A DNA stretch of 51,617 nucleotides from Betaproteobacteria bacterium (GCA_025356695.1 JANXSE010000125.1:1-51617), one strand, 5' to 3'; shown: positions 37,725-47,299, counted from the stretch's first letter. Made by a program: numbers and translations. Notes: a model not told the origin generated them from the letters alone.

Positions 37725-38066
37725 TCACAAAACTGCGAGGCTCGCTACCGTCCACGCGGTCGCAATGATGGCAATGGCGTAAACAACCGTCGCCACAACG
37801 GTATCCGCGCGCACACCGAAATCATAAAACGTGATGCGTAACCGGTGGGCGGCACTCCACAAACTCAAAAAGACCACGCCGGCAATGGCAATCTTGACCA
37901 GCCCGTTGGCGGCAAATGCGCGCAGCCGGTCATATGCCAGCAAGTCGGGAGCATGGCCCATCGCCGCAAGCAGCGTTAGGATGATCAATACCGGCGTCAA
38001 AAACGCGCTGACGGTGCCGCCAGCAGCGAACGGTGCCCAGACGATAGGCTTATTGGATTTGGCCAT
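37725..38066 (-). CDS. frdD: fumarate reductase membrane anchor subunit D
   Basis: 113 residues, three helices. The N-terminal KPIVWAPFAAGGTVSAFLTPVLI parallels E. coli FrdD ([23 protein letters not shown]), and the His-Arg after helix 2 (SAAHRLR, His74-Arg75) corresponds to the conserved FrdD His-Arg near the quinone site. SdhD-type haem-ligand patterns are not apparent. The ATG at 38066 is 2 nt after frdC. A CAGTTTT/AAAACTG hairpin (37718-37735) spans its stop codon. Confidence 0.88.
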   Translation of the reverse strand: MAKSNKPIVWAPFAAGGTVSAFLTPVLIILTLLAAMGHAPDLLAYDRLRAFAANGLVKIAIAGVVFLSLWSAAHRLRITFYDFGVRADTVVATVVYAIAIIATAWTVASLAVL

Positions 38067-38068
38067 GA

Positions 38069-38461
38069 TCAAAATACTCCTGCCAGGAAAAGCGCCGCGA
38101 CTGATATGACAACCCAAACCGCGTAATGCAAGCCGGCAATCACCCAGTCCGGCAGGAATTCCTCACCGATCTGCACGGGCAGCGCTTTGGGAGTGAGGTT
38201 GAACCAGGTGGCACTGTGATAAACCGAAAAGCACAGGGCGAACACGTGGAACACGATGCTTGGCGTGCTTTTCAGCGACTCGATAAACAGATCGTAGGCG
38301 GCCTGCCCCTGCGCCAGACGGGCAAACCCGACCACCAGCAGCAAGGTATAGGCACCGACGAACAAACAGGTCAGCTCGCGCGCCATATAACGCATGTAAC
38401 GCGGATGGTCGAAAAACCAGCTGACCCTGGGAACTTCGCGAACAAACGGTTTGCGGCTCAT
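38069..38461 (-). CDS. frdC: fumarate reductase membrane anchor subunit C
   Basis: 130 residues, three helices. It begins RKPFVREVPRVSWFFDHPRYMRYMARELT, like E. coli FrdC. The quinone-site residues fall at the same numbers: Arg28, Glu29, His82 and Trp86 (YHSATWFNLTPKA versus LHTKTWFELAPKA). This identifies a type D, haem-free quinol:fumarate reductase anchor rather than SdhC. ATG at 38461 overlaps the frdB TGA (ATGA). Confidence 0.92.
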   Translation of the reverse strand: MSRKPFVREVPRVSWFFDHPRYMRYMARELTCLFVGAYTLLLVVGFARLAQGQAAYDLFIESLKSTPSIVFHVFALCFSVYHSATWFNLTPKALPVQIGEEFLPDWVIAGLHYAVWVVISVAALFLAGVF

Positions 38462-39201
38462 TTTTTCAACCATGGCATCAGATGCTCCGTATACCAATCG
38501 ACGGTGCTGGTGATTTTCACCTGCTGCAGGGCACTTGCCGGATCGACATGCTCGGGGCAAACATCGGAACAGGCCCCCGCGAACGAACACTCCCATACGC
38601 CCTCGGTTGCTGCAATTTCCTGCTGGCGCTCTTCACGCCCGCCATCCCTTGAATCGAGGTTGTAGCGGTGCGCCATCGAGATGGCGGCCGGCCCGATGAA
38701 TTTCGACGTCAGCCCGTATTCGGGACAGGCCGCATAACAAAGCATGCAGTTGATGCACAAAGTATATTGCTTGTATTTTTTCAGCTCGGCCGGCGTCTGT
38801 TTGAATTCACCCTCGCTGACCGGTTTGTCCTTTTTGGGGATCAGATACGGCTTCACGCGCTTGAACTTGTCCATGAAGTCGTCGATCACCGTGACCAGAT
38901 CGCGCTCAATCGGAAAATGCGCGAGCGGCTCGACGCGAATCACCCCTTGGTAATTTCGCAGGAAGGATTTGCACGAAAGCTTCGGCTCCCCGTTGATCAT
39001 CATGCCGCAACTGCCGCATACAGCCATATGGCAGGACCAGCGGTAATTCAGCGTCGGGTCGATCTTTTCCTTGATGCGGTTTAAAGCATCAAGCACCACC
39101 CATTCTTCCTCGCACGAAACCGAATAGCGCTGAAAATGCGGCTCGCTGTCCGTTTCCGGGTTGTAGCGCAGCACCTCCAGTTCGACGACACGCTCGCTCA
39201 T
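38458..39201 (-). CDS. frdB: fumarate reductase iron-sulfur subunit
   Basis: 247 residues. Three clusters: [2Fe-2S] in SCHMAVCGSCGMM with a distal Cys in PKLSCKSF, [4Fe-4S] in CINCMLCYAACP, and [3Fe-4S] in CSFAGACSDVCPEHVDP. Motifs such as RYNPETD, YRWSC, FPIERDL and FIGPAAISMAHRYNLDSRD follow E. coli FrdB closely. It links the flavin of FrdA to the membrane quinone site and is coupled by ATGA overlaps to both neighbours. Confidence 0.95.
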   Translation of the reverse strand: MSERVVELEVLRYNPETDSEPHFQRYSVSCEEEWVVLDALNRIKEKIDPTLNYRWSCHMAVCGSCGMMINGEPKLSCKSFLRNYQGVIRVEPLAHFPIERDLVTVIDDFMDKFKRVKPYLIPKKDKPVSEGEFKQTPAELKKYKQYTLCINCMLCYAACPEYGLTSKFIGPAAISMAHRYNLDSRDGGREERQQEIAATEGVWECSFAGACSDVCPEHVDPASALQQVKITSTVDWYTEHLMPWLKK

Positions 39202-40958
39202 TTGTGATCCCCCGAGTAGTCACGCACGCCGGGCTGGGATTTTGTAATAACCACATCGCGATAATCGATACGCGGCGGCTCTTTCGCATGAAAGTACGCC
39301 AGCGAATGCCGCAAAAATTTCTTGTCGTCGCGCTCGACAAAGTCGAGCCGCTGGTGGGCGCCGCGCGATTCGGTGCGCGCCAGCGCGCTGGCAGTGACCG
39401 CCTCGGCGCAATCCAGCATCGAACCCAGTTCCAGCGCCTGCAACAGGTCGGTGTTATAGACATTGGTCTTATCGGTCAACTCGACCTCGGCATAGCGCTG
39501 GCGCAGTTCGCCGAGCTTGCCGACGGCGGCGGACAAGCCGTCTTTCTCGCGATAAATGCCGGCGTTTTCCTCCATCGTCGCCATCATTTCGCGACGCAGA
39601 CCGGCCATCGACTCCTTGCCACCAGACTTCTCGAACAGCGCGCGGATGCGACCCTGCGCCGTGGCCGCCTTCGCCGCCAGCGCCGCATCAGTGGAATACC
39701 TCACCCCTGAGCCGATGAACTCGATCGCGCTCAGTGCCGCGCGACGGCCGAACACCAGAATCTCGGTGAGAGAATTCGAACCCAGACGGTTGGCGCCGTT
39801 GATGCTCACACAGGCGCACTCACCTGCCGCGAATAATCCGGGGAGCTGCGTCGCCGCTTTGATATCCGTATCGATGCCGCCCATCATGTAATGGACAACC
39901 GGACGCACCGGCACCGGATCCTTGACCGGATCGACGCTCAGATAACTGATCGACATGTCGCGCACCAGCGGCAGGCGCTCGTTGATTTTTTTCTCGCCGA
40001 GGTGGCGCAGGTCAAGCAGCATGCAGTCGCCGTATTTGGTCGGCAGCATGTTGCCTTTTTTCTGCTCGTGCCAGAAGGCCTGGCTGACACGGTCGCGCGG
40101 CCCCAACTCCATCGTTTTCAGCTGCGGCTTGCCGACCGGGGTTTCCGGCCCCATGCCGTAATCCTGCAGAAAACGCCGCCCGTTTTTGTTGAGCAATATG
40201 CCGCCCTCGCCGCGGCAGGCCTCGGTCAACAGGGTGCCGGTATTGGGCAGCCCGGTCGGGTGATATTGCACAAACTCCATGTCTTTAAGAGCGACGCCGG
40301 CGCGATAGGCAAGAGCCATGCCGTCGCCCGTTTTGATCGCACCGTTGGTGGTAAACGGGAACATGCGACCCGCCCCGCCGCCGGCAATAATCACCGCACT
40401 TGCCTGGAACTGCCGCATCTGGCCGCTGCGCATTTCGATTGCGGTAAAGCCCTGGCAACGGCCATCTTCGACGATGAGGTCGGTCGCGTAAAACTCGTCA
40501 AACCGTTTTATCGACGGAAACCTGAGCGATGTCTGGAACAGTGTATGCAGAATGTGAAATCCGGATTTGTCTGCAGCGAACCAAGTGCGCTGCTTTTTCA
40601 TGCCGCCGAACGGACGCACAGCGACCGAGCCGTCTGCCTCGCGACTCCAGGGGCAGCCCCAGTGTTCGAGTTGCAACAATTCCTTGGGTGCCTCCTGCAC
40701 CAGATAATCAACGGCATCCTGGTCACACAGCCAGTCGCCGCCACCCACCGTGTCGTTAAAGTGATGATCGAGGCTATCGTCGGATTTGATCACGCCGGCG
40801 GCCCCGCCCTCAGCGGCACAGGTGTGGCTGCGCATCGGGTAGACCTTGGAGATCAGGCTGATCGTAATCGAAGGATCAGTTTCGGCCAGTGTAATGGCGG
40901 CGCGCAAACCGGCGCCACCGGCGCCTATGATAGCCACATCGCTGCGGATAATTTCCAT
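39198..40958 (-). CDS. frdA: fumarate reductase flavoprotein subunit
   Basis: 586 residues (E. coli FrdA 602). GAGGAGLRAAI binds FAD, and His45 in MRSHTCAAEGG is the covalent FAD ligand. Active-site regions FVQYHPTGLP, EACRGEGGILLNKNG, ERDDKKFLRHSL and HYMMGGIDTD are intact, with the FrdA-type DPVKDPVPVRP. The alignment to E. coli FrdA runs the full length, which places it in the quinol:fumarate reductase branch. The natural reaction could still be reversible. It begins 131 nt after nuoA, behind a GC-rich hairpin, with a weak Shine-Dalgarno. Confidence 0.94.
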   Translation of the reverse strand: MEIIRSDVAIIGAGGAGLRAAITLAETDPSITISLISKVYPMRSHTCAAEGGAAGVIKSDDSLDHHFNDTVGGGDWLCDQDAVDYLVQEAPKELLQLEHWGCPWSREADGSVAVRPFGGMKKQRTWFAADKSGFHILHTLFQTSLRFPSIKRFDEFYATDLIVEDGRCQGFTAIEMRSGQMRQFQASAVIIAGGGAGRMFPFTTNGAIKTGDGMALAYRAGVALKDMEFVQYHPTGLPNTGTLLTEACRGEGGILLNKNGRRFLQDYGMGPETPVGKPQLKTMELGPRDRVSQAFWHEQKKGNMLPTKYGDCMLLDLRHLGEKKINERLPLVRDMSISYLSVDPVKDPVPVRPVVHYMMGGIDTDIKAATQLPGLFAAGECACVSINGANRLGSNSLTEILVFGRRAALSAIEFIGSGVRYSTDAALAAKAATAQGRIRALFEKSGGKESMAGLRREMMATMEENAGIYREKDGLSAAVGKLGELRQRYAEVELTDKTNVYNTDLLQALELGSMLDCAEAVTASALARTESRGAHQRLDFVERDDKKFLRHSLAYFHAKEPPRIDYRDVVITKSQPGVRDYSGDHK

Positions 40959-41048
40959 CTTATATGCCGCCGGTGACTTGCATCACGCAGCGCCGTAAGA
41001 AATTCAGACGGGGTAGAAATTGCAGAAGGCAATACGGGTGCAACCTGC

Positions 41049-41069
41049 CGCCCGGCATTGCACCGGGCG
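41049..41069 (-). other. GC-rich hairpin between nuoA and frdA
   Basis: CGCCCGG (41049-41055) and CCGGGCG (41063-41069) form a 7-bp stem with a 7-nt loop, 20 nt after the nuoA stop on the minus strand. No T tract follows, so it is probably not a full terminator. It could act as an mRNA processing or stability element that adjusts nuoA against frd expression. The remaining bases of the 131-nt gap show nothing else. Confidence 0.5.
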
Positions 41070-41089
41070 CGGAGAAACGACCTAGGCGG

Positions 41090-41458
41090 TCACTCCCATT
41101 CGAGCGCGCCTTTTTTCCATTCGTAGACGAACCCGACAACGAGGATCGCCAGGAAAACAACCATTGCCCAGAAACCGAACGCGCCGAGTTCGCGCAGAAC
41201 AATGGCCCAGGGAAAAAGGAAGGCGATTTCAAGATCAAACAGTATGAAAAGAATCGCGACCAGATAATAGCGCACGTCGAATTTCATGCGCGCATCCTCG
41301 AACGCCTCGAACCCGCATTCGTATGGCGAAAGCTTTTCGCTGTTCGGTCGGTGCACGCCTAGCAGGCGCCCCACCGCACCGCCCAGAATGATCGGCGCAA
41401 GACCGACCACCGCGCCAACAATGATAAACAGAAGAATCGGAAAATAATTGGCTAGCAT
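41090..41458 (-). CDS. nuoA: NADH-quinone oxidoreductase subunit A
   Basis: 122 residues, three helices. [43 protein letters not shown] is the NuoA signature, with the YECG loop Cys and the helix-2/3 acidic residues. ATG at 41458 (MLANYFPI). It is the first gene of the transcript that continues into frdABCD; the remaining nuo genes lie 4.5 kb downstream. Confidence 0.97.
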   Translation of the reverse strand: MLANYFPILLFIIVGAVVGLAPIILGGAVGRLLGVHRPNSEKLSPYECGFEAFEDARMKFDVRYYLVAILFILFDLEIAFLFPWAIVLRELGAFGFWAMVVFLAILVVGFVYEWKKGALEWE

Positions 41459-41559
41459 GAGCGAACCGGCCCGTCCGAGTTGAGATGTAGGTGGCGATCT
41501 TCCGCCGTATCGCAATCATACCTGCAGTTTGATCCATCAAGATCTGAATAACGATGCTG

Positions 41560-41601
41560 ATTCTGCCTCAGCAAACATCGTCATTGCTTGATATTGATCA
41601 A
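41560..41601 (-). promoter_or_regulatory. FNR/ANR-type promoter upstream of nuoA-frdABCD
   Basis: TTGATATTGATCAA (41588-41601) is a perfect TTGAT-N4-ATCAA FNR/ANR/Crp-Fnr box. On the minus strand a -10-like CAGAAT lies at 41565-41560; a start about 7 nt further (near 41553) would place the box centre at -41.5, the class II activation position. No -35 consensus is needed at such promoters. The box lies between tRNA-Leu and nuoA, 129 nt upstream of the nuoA ATG. A second, imperfect site with a 2-nt spacer is at 41529-41540. Confidence 0.7.
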
Positions 41602-41622
41602 ACAACGCCACTTTGACACCAA

Positions 41623-41707
41623 TGGTGCCGACGGAGAGACTCGAACTCTCACAGCTTTCGCCACCGCCCCCTCAAGACGGCGTGTCTACCAATTCCACCA
41701 CGTCGGC
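41623..41707 (-). tRNA. tRNA-Leu (anticodon GAG)
   Basis: An 85-nt tRNA with acceptor stem GCCGACG/CGTCGGC, discriminator A and encoded CCA. The D-arm TGGTGGAATTGGTAGACAC is of the leucine type. Anticodon stem CCGTC/GGCGG (one G-U) encloses the loop TTGAGGG, so the anticodon is GAG. There is a short variable-arm stem and a T-arm GAGAGTTCGAGTCTCTC. It lies between secG and nuoA, the usual betaproteobacterial position. Confidence 0.95.
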
Positions 41708-41777
41708 ACTGCAACTGCGCAAACTTCTAAATACCGCATTGGAAACCCAACCCAATGCGCAATTCTTTGAATTCAAA

Positions 41778-42146
41778 CTACTTCGGTATTTCCTTGACCT
41801 TTGAATCCGCCGCCCCGTCCGTCTTCTCGGCCGGAGTCACCGGAGCAGTCGTCGCGGGCGCCGTCGCAGGCGCAGAACTTTCCTGCGGTGCCGCCATCAC
41901 GCCCTTGTGTTCGCCGCGGTGCGCCGAAAACCAGGTCAGGCCCAGACTCGTCAAAAAGAATATGGTGGCCATAACAGAGGTGGTGCGGCTCAAGAAATTG
42001 GCCGAACCGCTGGATCCAAACAGACTCCCGGAACTGCCACCGCCGAATGCAGCGCCCATGTCGGCGCCCTTGCCATGCTGCAACAGCACCAGCCCAATAA
42101 TGCCCAGCGCCGCGATGACGTGAACAACGATCACCAGAACTTCCAT
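41778..42146 (-). CDS. secG: preprotein translocase subunit SecG
   Basis: 122 residues. Two helices (VLVIVVHVIAALGIIGLVLLQ and VMATIFFLTSLGLTWF) flank the conserved QHGKGADMGAAFGGGSSGSLFGSSG loop of SecG. The C-terminal tail is rich in Ala, Pro and Thr, as in Burkholderiales. ATG at 42146 with an AGGGGG Shine-Dalgarno. It stimulates SecYEG export and follows tpiA by 16 nt. Confidence 0.95.
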   Translation of the reverse strand: MEVLVIVVHVIAALGIIGLVLLQHGKGADMGAAFGGGSSGSLFGSSGSANFLSRTTSVMATIFFLTSLGLTWFSAHRGEHKGVMAAPQESSAPATAPATTAPVTPAEKTDGAADSKVKEIPK

Positions 42147-42162
42147 GCGACCCCCTAAAATC

Positions 42163-42924
42163 TCAAACGCGCGAAACTGCCGCGCGGCAAATTGCCATGA
42201 ATTCATCCGCCACCAGGGCAGCGCCGCCGATCAATCCGCCATCAATATCAGACTGCGAAAACAGCTCTTTGGCGTTTGCTGCCTTGACGCTGCCCCCGTA
42301 CAAAATCTGCAAACTCACCGCCACCGGCGCATCCAATGCGGCGACTCGGCTGCGTATAAACGCATGCACGGCCTGCGCCTGTGCCGGTGATGCGGTCTTG
42401 CCCGTGCCAATCGCCCACACAGGTTCATAGGCAACAACGGCACGCGACAAGGAAGACACGCCCGATATCGCGATGACTGCATCAAGCTGGCGCCCGACGA
42501 CTTCTTTGGTCACACCCGACTCGCGTTCCTGCAAACTCTCGCCCAAGCACAAGATCGGCACCAGGCCAGCCTTGCGCGCCGCCTCAAATTTCGTCGCGAC
42601 AATGGCGTCGGTGTCCGCAAACAAGGTGCGACACTCGGAATGGCCGACAATGGCATATTTACATCCAAAATCGGTCAGCATGCCGGGCGTCACTGCTCCC
42701 GTGTAAGCGCCGGCGCCAAATTGGCTGACGTCCTGCCCTCCCCACGCCACATTCGAATCACCGAGGATTTGCTGTACTTGTGCAAGGTAGGGATACGGCG
42801 GGCAAACAGCCGCCTCGACTCCATGAAGCGATGCCGCGGACGCGCGAATCTGCTCCAACAATCGACGGTTGGCGACCAGGTCGCCATTCGATTTCCAGTT
42901 GCCTGCTACCAGCTTGCCGCGCAT
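42163..42924 (-). CDS. tpiA: triosephosphate isomerase
   Basis: 253 residues. Catalytic residues are Lys11 (GNWKSNG), His95 (VGHSECR) and Glu167 (AYEPVWAIGTGK), with the phosphate loop LYGGSVKAAN. It interconverts glyceraldehyde-3-phosphate and dihydroxyacetone phosphate. ATG at 42924 behind AGGATA is preferred to a GTG four codons upstream. Confidence 0.97.
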   Translation of the reverse strand: MRGKLVAGNWKSNGDLVANRRLLEQIRASAASLHGVEAAVCPPYPYLAQVQQILGDSNVAWGGQDVSQFGAGAYTGAVTPGMLTDFGCKYAIVGHSECRTLFADTDAIVATKFEAARKAGLVPILCLGESLQERESGVTKEVVGRQLDAVIAISGVSSLSRAVVAYEPVWAIGTGKTASPAQAQAVHAFIRSRVAALDAPVAVSLQILYGGSVKAANAKELFSQSDIDGGLIGGAALVADEFMAICRAAVSRV

Positions 42925-43041
42925 TATCCTGCCCACTACCTAAAACCGTCGGATTCTACCGTCGACAGCTTACAGGGTCAATGCAAATCGCCCCCGAAAG
43001 TCGTCAGAGCGCCTTGATAATTAGGAATAATCCGCAAAAAG

Positions 43042-44394
43042 TCAGGATTTGACGCCGGCGCGAACGGCCTCGGCAATGTTCTCTGCGCAGCGCTCGACGA
43101 TTCGGCGGGTACGCCCCTCGACCATCACGCGTATCAGCGGTTCGGTTCCCGATGCGCGTAACAAGACGCGACCGTCTCCCTTCAACATCGCTTCAGCCGC
43201 GGCGACCACCCGCACGACGCCGCGGTCAGCCGCAAAATCAAAGCGTTCACGCATACGCACGTTTACAAGCACCTGTGGATAAAGACTGACGCCCGCGGCA
43301 GCCTTGGGGAGGCTCGTCTTGGCCGTGCGCAATGCCGCCAGAACCTGCAACGCCGAGACGATGCCATCTCCCGTCGTGTGTTGGTCCAGACAAACGATAT
43401 GGCCCGAGTTTTCGCCACCCAGTTGCCATCCGCGTTTGTTCAGCATTTCCAGAACGTAGCGGTCCCCCACCGCGGACCTTGCAAACGGCACGCGCAATTT
43501 TGCGAACGCCTGTTCCAGCCCAAAATTGGTCATCAACGTGCCAACCACGCCGCCGCTCATCTTGCGCAGACGCCGGCGCTCGGCAGCGATGACGTACAAG
43601 AGCCGGTCGCCGTCATAAATTTCGCCCTTGCTGTCGACCATCAATACCCGGTCGCCATCGCCATCGAGGGCAATGCCCAGATCCGCACCGGCACGCGAAA
43701 CAGCCTTCTGCAATGCTGACGGATGTGTCGCCCCGCATTCGCGGTTGATATTGATGCCGTCGGGCGTGTTGGCAATCGCAACCACATCAGCACCCAGCTC
43801 GTGAAAAACCGGCTCCGCCACGTGATAACTCGCGCCATTGGCGCTATCAACGACAATACGCATGCCGCGCAAATCGAGATTCGACGGAAATGTGCTTTTG
43901 CAGAATTCGATATAGCGGCCCGCCGCATCATCCACCCGGCGCGCCTTGCCGAGGCCGGCCGATTTGCGGCACTGCATCGGGCGCATGAGTTCGGCCTCGA
44001 TCGCCATTTCCACTTTGTCCGGCAGCTTGGCACCATCGCCCGAGAAGAATTTGATACCGTTGTCATCGAACGGATTGTGTGAAGCACTGATGACGATACC
44101 GGCCGACAATCTGAGCGCCCGCGTCAGATACGCAACACCGGGCGTCGGCATCGGGCCCACCAGCAGCACATCCACACCTGCCGCAGACAGCCCGGCCTCC
44201 AGCGCGGATTCAAGCATGTAGCCTGAAATACGGGTGTCTTTGCCGATCAAAACAGCCGGGCGTTCGCCACGCTTGCCCTCGCGTGCAAGCACTCGACCCG
44301 CAGCATAACCGAGCTGCAGGACAAAATCGGGAGTGATCGGCGCTGTGCCGACCTTGCCCCGTATGCCGTCGGTGCCGAAATATTTTCTCTTCAT
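43042..44394 (-). CDS. glmM: phosphoglucosamine mutase
   Basis: 450 residues. [12 protein letters not shown] starts the protein, [17 protein letters not shown] carries the phosphorylated active Ser (Ser105), [11 protein letters not shown] binds Mg, and [13 protein letters not shown] the sugar phosphate. It makes glucosamine-1-phosphate for cell-wall precursors. It lies 32 nt after folP, the widespread folP-glmM arrangement. Confidence 0.97.
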   Translation of the reverse strand: MKRKYFGTDGIRGKVGTAPITPDFVLQLGYAAGRVLAREGKRGERPAVLIGKDTRISGYMLESALEAGLSAAGVDVLLVGPMPTPGVAYLTRALRLSAGIVISASHNPFDDNGIKFFSGDGAKLPDKVEMAIEAELMRPMQCRKSAGLGKARRVDDAAGRYIEFCKSTFPSNLDLRGMRIVVDSANGASYHVAEPVFHELGADVVAIANTPDGININRECGATHPSALQKAVSRAGADLGIALDGDGDRVLMVDSKGEIYDGDRLLYVIAAERRRLRKMSGGVVGTLMTNFGLEQAFAKLRVPFARSAVGDRYVLEMLNKRGWQLGGENSGHIVCLDQHTTGDGIVSALQVLAALRTAKTSLPKAAAGVSLYPQVLVNVRMRERFDFAADRGVVRVVAAAEAMLKGDGRVLLRASGTEPLIRVMVEGRTRRIVERCAENIAEAVRAGVKS

Positions 44395-44426
44395 CGTACT
44401 TCCATCACAAAAAATCCGCAGGCAAT

Positions 44427-45260
44427 CTATGCCGACGGCAATTCTCGCACGGCGTTCACCACGGCCAGTGCGTCGCGTGTCGCAGCCACATCGTGCACGC
44501 GCACGATATGCGCGCCGTTTTGCACCGCGATCACGGCCGCCGCCACACTGGCGTAAACGCGTTCCCCCGCCTCGCGACCGGTGATCTGCCCCAGCATCGA
44601 CTTGCGCGACAGCCCGGCCAGCAGCGCGATCCCGTGCGGCGCGGTCTCGCGCAAACTTCTCAACAGTTGCAGATTATGCGCCAGTGCCTTGCCGAACCCA
44701 AAGCCGGGGTCGACGACAATGCGTTCCATCGCAATGCCGGCCGCGCGAGCCGCCGCCACCCTGGCGCCGAGAAATCCGGCAACCTCGGCAACGACATCAG
44801 CATAACTGGGACGGGCCTGCATGGTCGCGGGCGCGCCACGCTTGTGCATCAAACAGATTGCCGCGTTACTGCCAGCCACCACCGCAAGCGACTCCGGCAC
44901 CTGCAGTGCTTCAATGTCATTCACCATGGATACCCCGAACGCAATGGCCTCGCGCATGATTTCGGGTTTGCGCGTATCGATCGACACCGGCACGGTAATG
45001 TTCGCCAACCGCTCAAGCACAGGCATGACGCGGCGGCGTTCTTCATCGAGGTCGACATCCAGCGCTCCAGGCCTTGTCGATTCGCCGCCGATGTCGATGA
45101 TATCGGCGCCTTCATCAATGAGTTGCCTGGCATGGGCTGCGGCAGCAGCAGCCGATGCGAAGCGGCCACCGTCGGAAAACGAGTCCGGCGTCACATTGAC
45201 AACCCCCATGATGAGGGGCCGCCCGAGATCAAGCCGGTATTTACCGCAGTGAAGTTGCAT
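44427..45260 (-). CDS. folP: dihydropteroate synthase
   Basis: 277 residues. [28 protein letters not shown] and [17 protein letters not shown] are the three DHPS signatures; the C-terminal [13 protein letters not shown] holds the terminal Asp-x-His region. It condenses p-aminobenzoate with the pterin pyrophosphate. ATG at 45260 matches the usual N-terminus; a TTG 42 nt upstream is possible but non-homologous. Confidence 0.96.
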   Translation of the reverse strand: MQLHCGKYRLDLGRPLIMGVVNVTPDSFSDGGRFASAAAAAAHARQLIDEGADIIDIGGESTRPGALDVDLDEERRRVMPVLERLANITVPVSIDTRKPEIMREAIAFGVSMVNDIEALQVPESLAVVAGSNAAICLMHKRGAPATMQARPSYADVVAEVAGFLGARVAAARAAGIAMERIVVDPGFGFGKALAHNLQLLRSLRETAPHGIALLAGLSRKSMLGQITGREAGERVYASVAAAVIAVQNGAHIVRVHDVAATRDALAVVNAVRELPSA

Positions 45261-45335
45261 CGACGTCCGGAACCGGGAGTCCGGATTCGAACGACGGATC
45301 AAACCGTCGCCGAATCCTTGATCCGAAAAACCGCG

Positions 45336-47231
45336 TCAGGTCGTGCCCGTCGCCGCGGTGGCAGCCGCGCTCGGCGGCACATCCTTGGGCGGCACGCTGG
45401 TGGTCGTCGTTGCCGGTTTGGGCGGACGCGGTTCGCGCCCTTCCATGATGTCTTTCAACTGCTCAGCGTCCAGCGTCTCCCACTCAAGGAGTGTCTTCGC
45501 CATTTTTTCGACCTTGTCGCGCGAATCTTCGATAATTTTGCGCGCGACGCCATATTGCTGGTCGATGATGCGGCGGATTTCGGCATCCACCTTCTGCATG
45601 GTGGCCTCAGACACGTTCTTGTGCGTCGTAACCGAACGCCCGAGGAAAACCTCGCCGTCGTTTTCGCCGTAAACAACCGGGCCCAGGGCGTCCGACATGC
45701 CCCACTCCGTCACCATGCGGCGCGCCAGGCTGGTGGCATTCTGGAAATCGCTGCTGGCACCTGTCGTCATCTGTCCGAGAAATACCTCTTCGGCAATGCG
45801 GCCACCGAGAGACACGGAAATATCCTGAAAAAGGCGCTCGCGGTCTTTGCCATGGCGATCCTGTTCCGGCAGCATCCAGGTCACCCCCAACGCGCGACCG
45901 CGCGGAATAATCGTCACCTTGTGCACAGGGTCTGCCTTCGGCAGCGTATAGGCGACCACCGCGTGCCCCGCCTCATGATAAGCAGTCGTAACGCGCTCGT
46001 CTTCCGGCATGACCATCGAGCGACGCTCGGCGCCCATGTAAATCTTGTCTTTCGCCTGCTCGAAATCATCCATGTCGACAAGGCGTTTGTTCTTGCGCGC
46101 AGCAAACAACGCCGCCTCGTTGACGAGGTTTGCGAGATCGGCGCCGGAAAAGCCCGGCGTGCCGCGCGCAATAATTTCAGCTTTGACGTCGGGCGCCACC
46201 GGCACCTTGCGCATATGCACCAGCAAAATCTGTTCGCGACCGCGAATGTCCGGCAACGGCACTACCACCTGTCGGTCGAAACGGCCAGGCCGCAACAGTG
46301 CAGGATCAAGCACGTCCGGCCGGTTGGTCGCCGCAATCACGATGACCCCCGCGGTGCCTTCGAAACCGTCCATTTCGACGAGCAACTGGTTCAGCGTCTG
46401 CTCGCGCTCATCGTTGCCGCCGCCAAGACCGGCGCCGCGCTGGCGCCCCACCGCGTCGATTTCATCGATGAAGACGATACAAGGCGCGTGTTTTTTCGCC
46501 TGCTCAAACATATCGCGCACACGCGCAGCGCCTACACCCACAAACATTTCAACAAAGTCAGAACCGGAAATGCTGAAAAACGGAACCTTGGCCTCACCCG
46601 CAATCGCGCGCGCCAGCAGGGTCTTGCCAGTCCCAGGATTGCCGACCATCAATACGCCGCGCGGAATACGGCCGCCGAGTTTTTGAAACTTGCTCGGGTC
46701 ACGCAAAAATTCGACCAGTTCGGCAACTTCTTCTTTGGCTTCTTCGCAACCTGCAACGTCGCCAAAGGTCACGGTATTGTTGCTCTCGTCCATCATGCGC
46801 GCCCGGCTCTTGCCAAAGGAAAACGCACCGCCGCGACCACCGCCTTGCATCTGGCGCATGAAGAAGATCCAGACGCCGATCAGCAACAGCATCGGCCCCC
46901 ACGAGAAGAAAAAGGCCGACAGGAAGGATTGTTCCTCCTCGGGCTTGGCATCGACTTTGACGCCGGCCTTGAGCAGGTCGCTGACCATCCACAGATCGCC
47001 CAACGTGCCGGGACTATAGGTCACATACTTGCGCTCGTCGATCGCCTGCCAGCGCACGGTGCGTCCTTCGACCAGCGCGGATTTAACGCGGCCGTTTTTG
47101 ACTTCATCCATGAACTGCGAGTACGGGACGACGCTTTGCGCCGACTGGTTCTTGCTGTACTGGTTAAACACGGTCATCAACACCAGCGCGATGACCAGCC
47201 AGACCGCCACGTTCTTAATCAATTGATTCAA
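45336..47231 (-). CDS. ftsH: ATP-dependent zinc metalloprotease FtsH
   Basis: 631 residues. Two N-terminal transmembrane helices flank a periplasmic segment; the AAA domain has Walker A GNPGTGKT (about 197-204), Walker [10 protein letters not shown] and an SRH region ([18 protein letters not shown]). The protease domain has zinc motif HEAGH. The tail is Pro/Thr/Ala-rich. The only good start is TTG at 47231, with AGAGG 5 nt upstream. It degrades membrane and short-lived proteins such as LpxC and sigma32 in relatives. Follows rlmE by 68 nt. Confidence 0.97.
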   Translation of the reverse strand: MNQLIKNVAVWLVIALVLMTVFNQYSKNQSAQSVVPYSQFMDEVKNGRVKSALVEGRTVRWQAIDERKYVTYSPGTLGDLWMVSDLLKAGVKVDAKPEEEQSFLSAFFFSWGPMLLLIGVWIFFMRQMQGGGRGGAFSFGKSRARMMDESNNTVTFGDVAGCEEAKEEVAELVEFLRDPSKFQKLGGRIPRGVLMVGNPGTGKTLLARAIAGEAKVPFFSISGSDFVEMFVGVGAARVRDMFEQAKKHAPCIVFIDEIDAVGRQRGAGLGGGNDEREQTLNQLLVEMDGFEGTAGVIVIAATNRPDVLDPALLRPGRFDRQVVVPLPDIRGREQILLVHMRKVPVAPDVKAEIIARGTPGFSGADLANLVNEAALFAARKNKRLVDMDDFEQAKDKIYMGAERRSMVMPEDERVTTAYHEAGHAVVAYTLPKADPVHKVTIIPRGRALGVTWMLPEQDRHGKDRERLFQDISVSLGGRIAEEVFLGQMTTGASSDFQNATSLARRMVTEWGMSDALGPVVYGENDGEVFLGRSVTTHKNVSEATMQKVDAEIRRIIDQQYGVARKIIEDSRDKVEKMAKTLLEWETLDAEQLKDIMEGREPRPPKPATTTTSVPPKDVPPSAAATAATGTT

Positions 47232-47299
47232 CTGTGCCTCTCGCTATTTGCGATGCAAAACAATGCGTTTCCGCGACAATTCTAAACTCTTTTCTGGAG

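Noticed and set aside
37725..40958. Annotation of the four genes as sdhABCD
   Set aside because: Anchor subunits carry FrdC/FrdD-specific residues and the flavoprotein follows FrdA throughout.
41529..41540. TTGATCCATCAA as a second FNR box
   Set aside because: The spacer between half-sites is 2 nt rather than 4, so it does not fit the FNR consensus; kept only as a remark.
44493..47285. A 930-codon open frame on the plus strand opposite folP and ftsH
   Set aside because: It is antisense to two clear conserved genes; its translation is Arg/His-rich and without any recognisable domain, as expected for a high-GC shadow frame.
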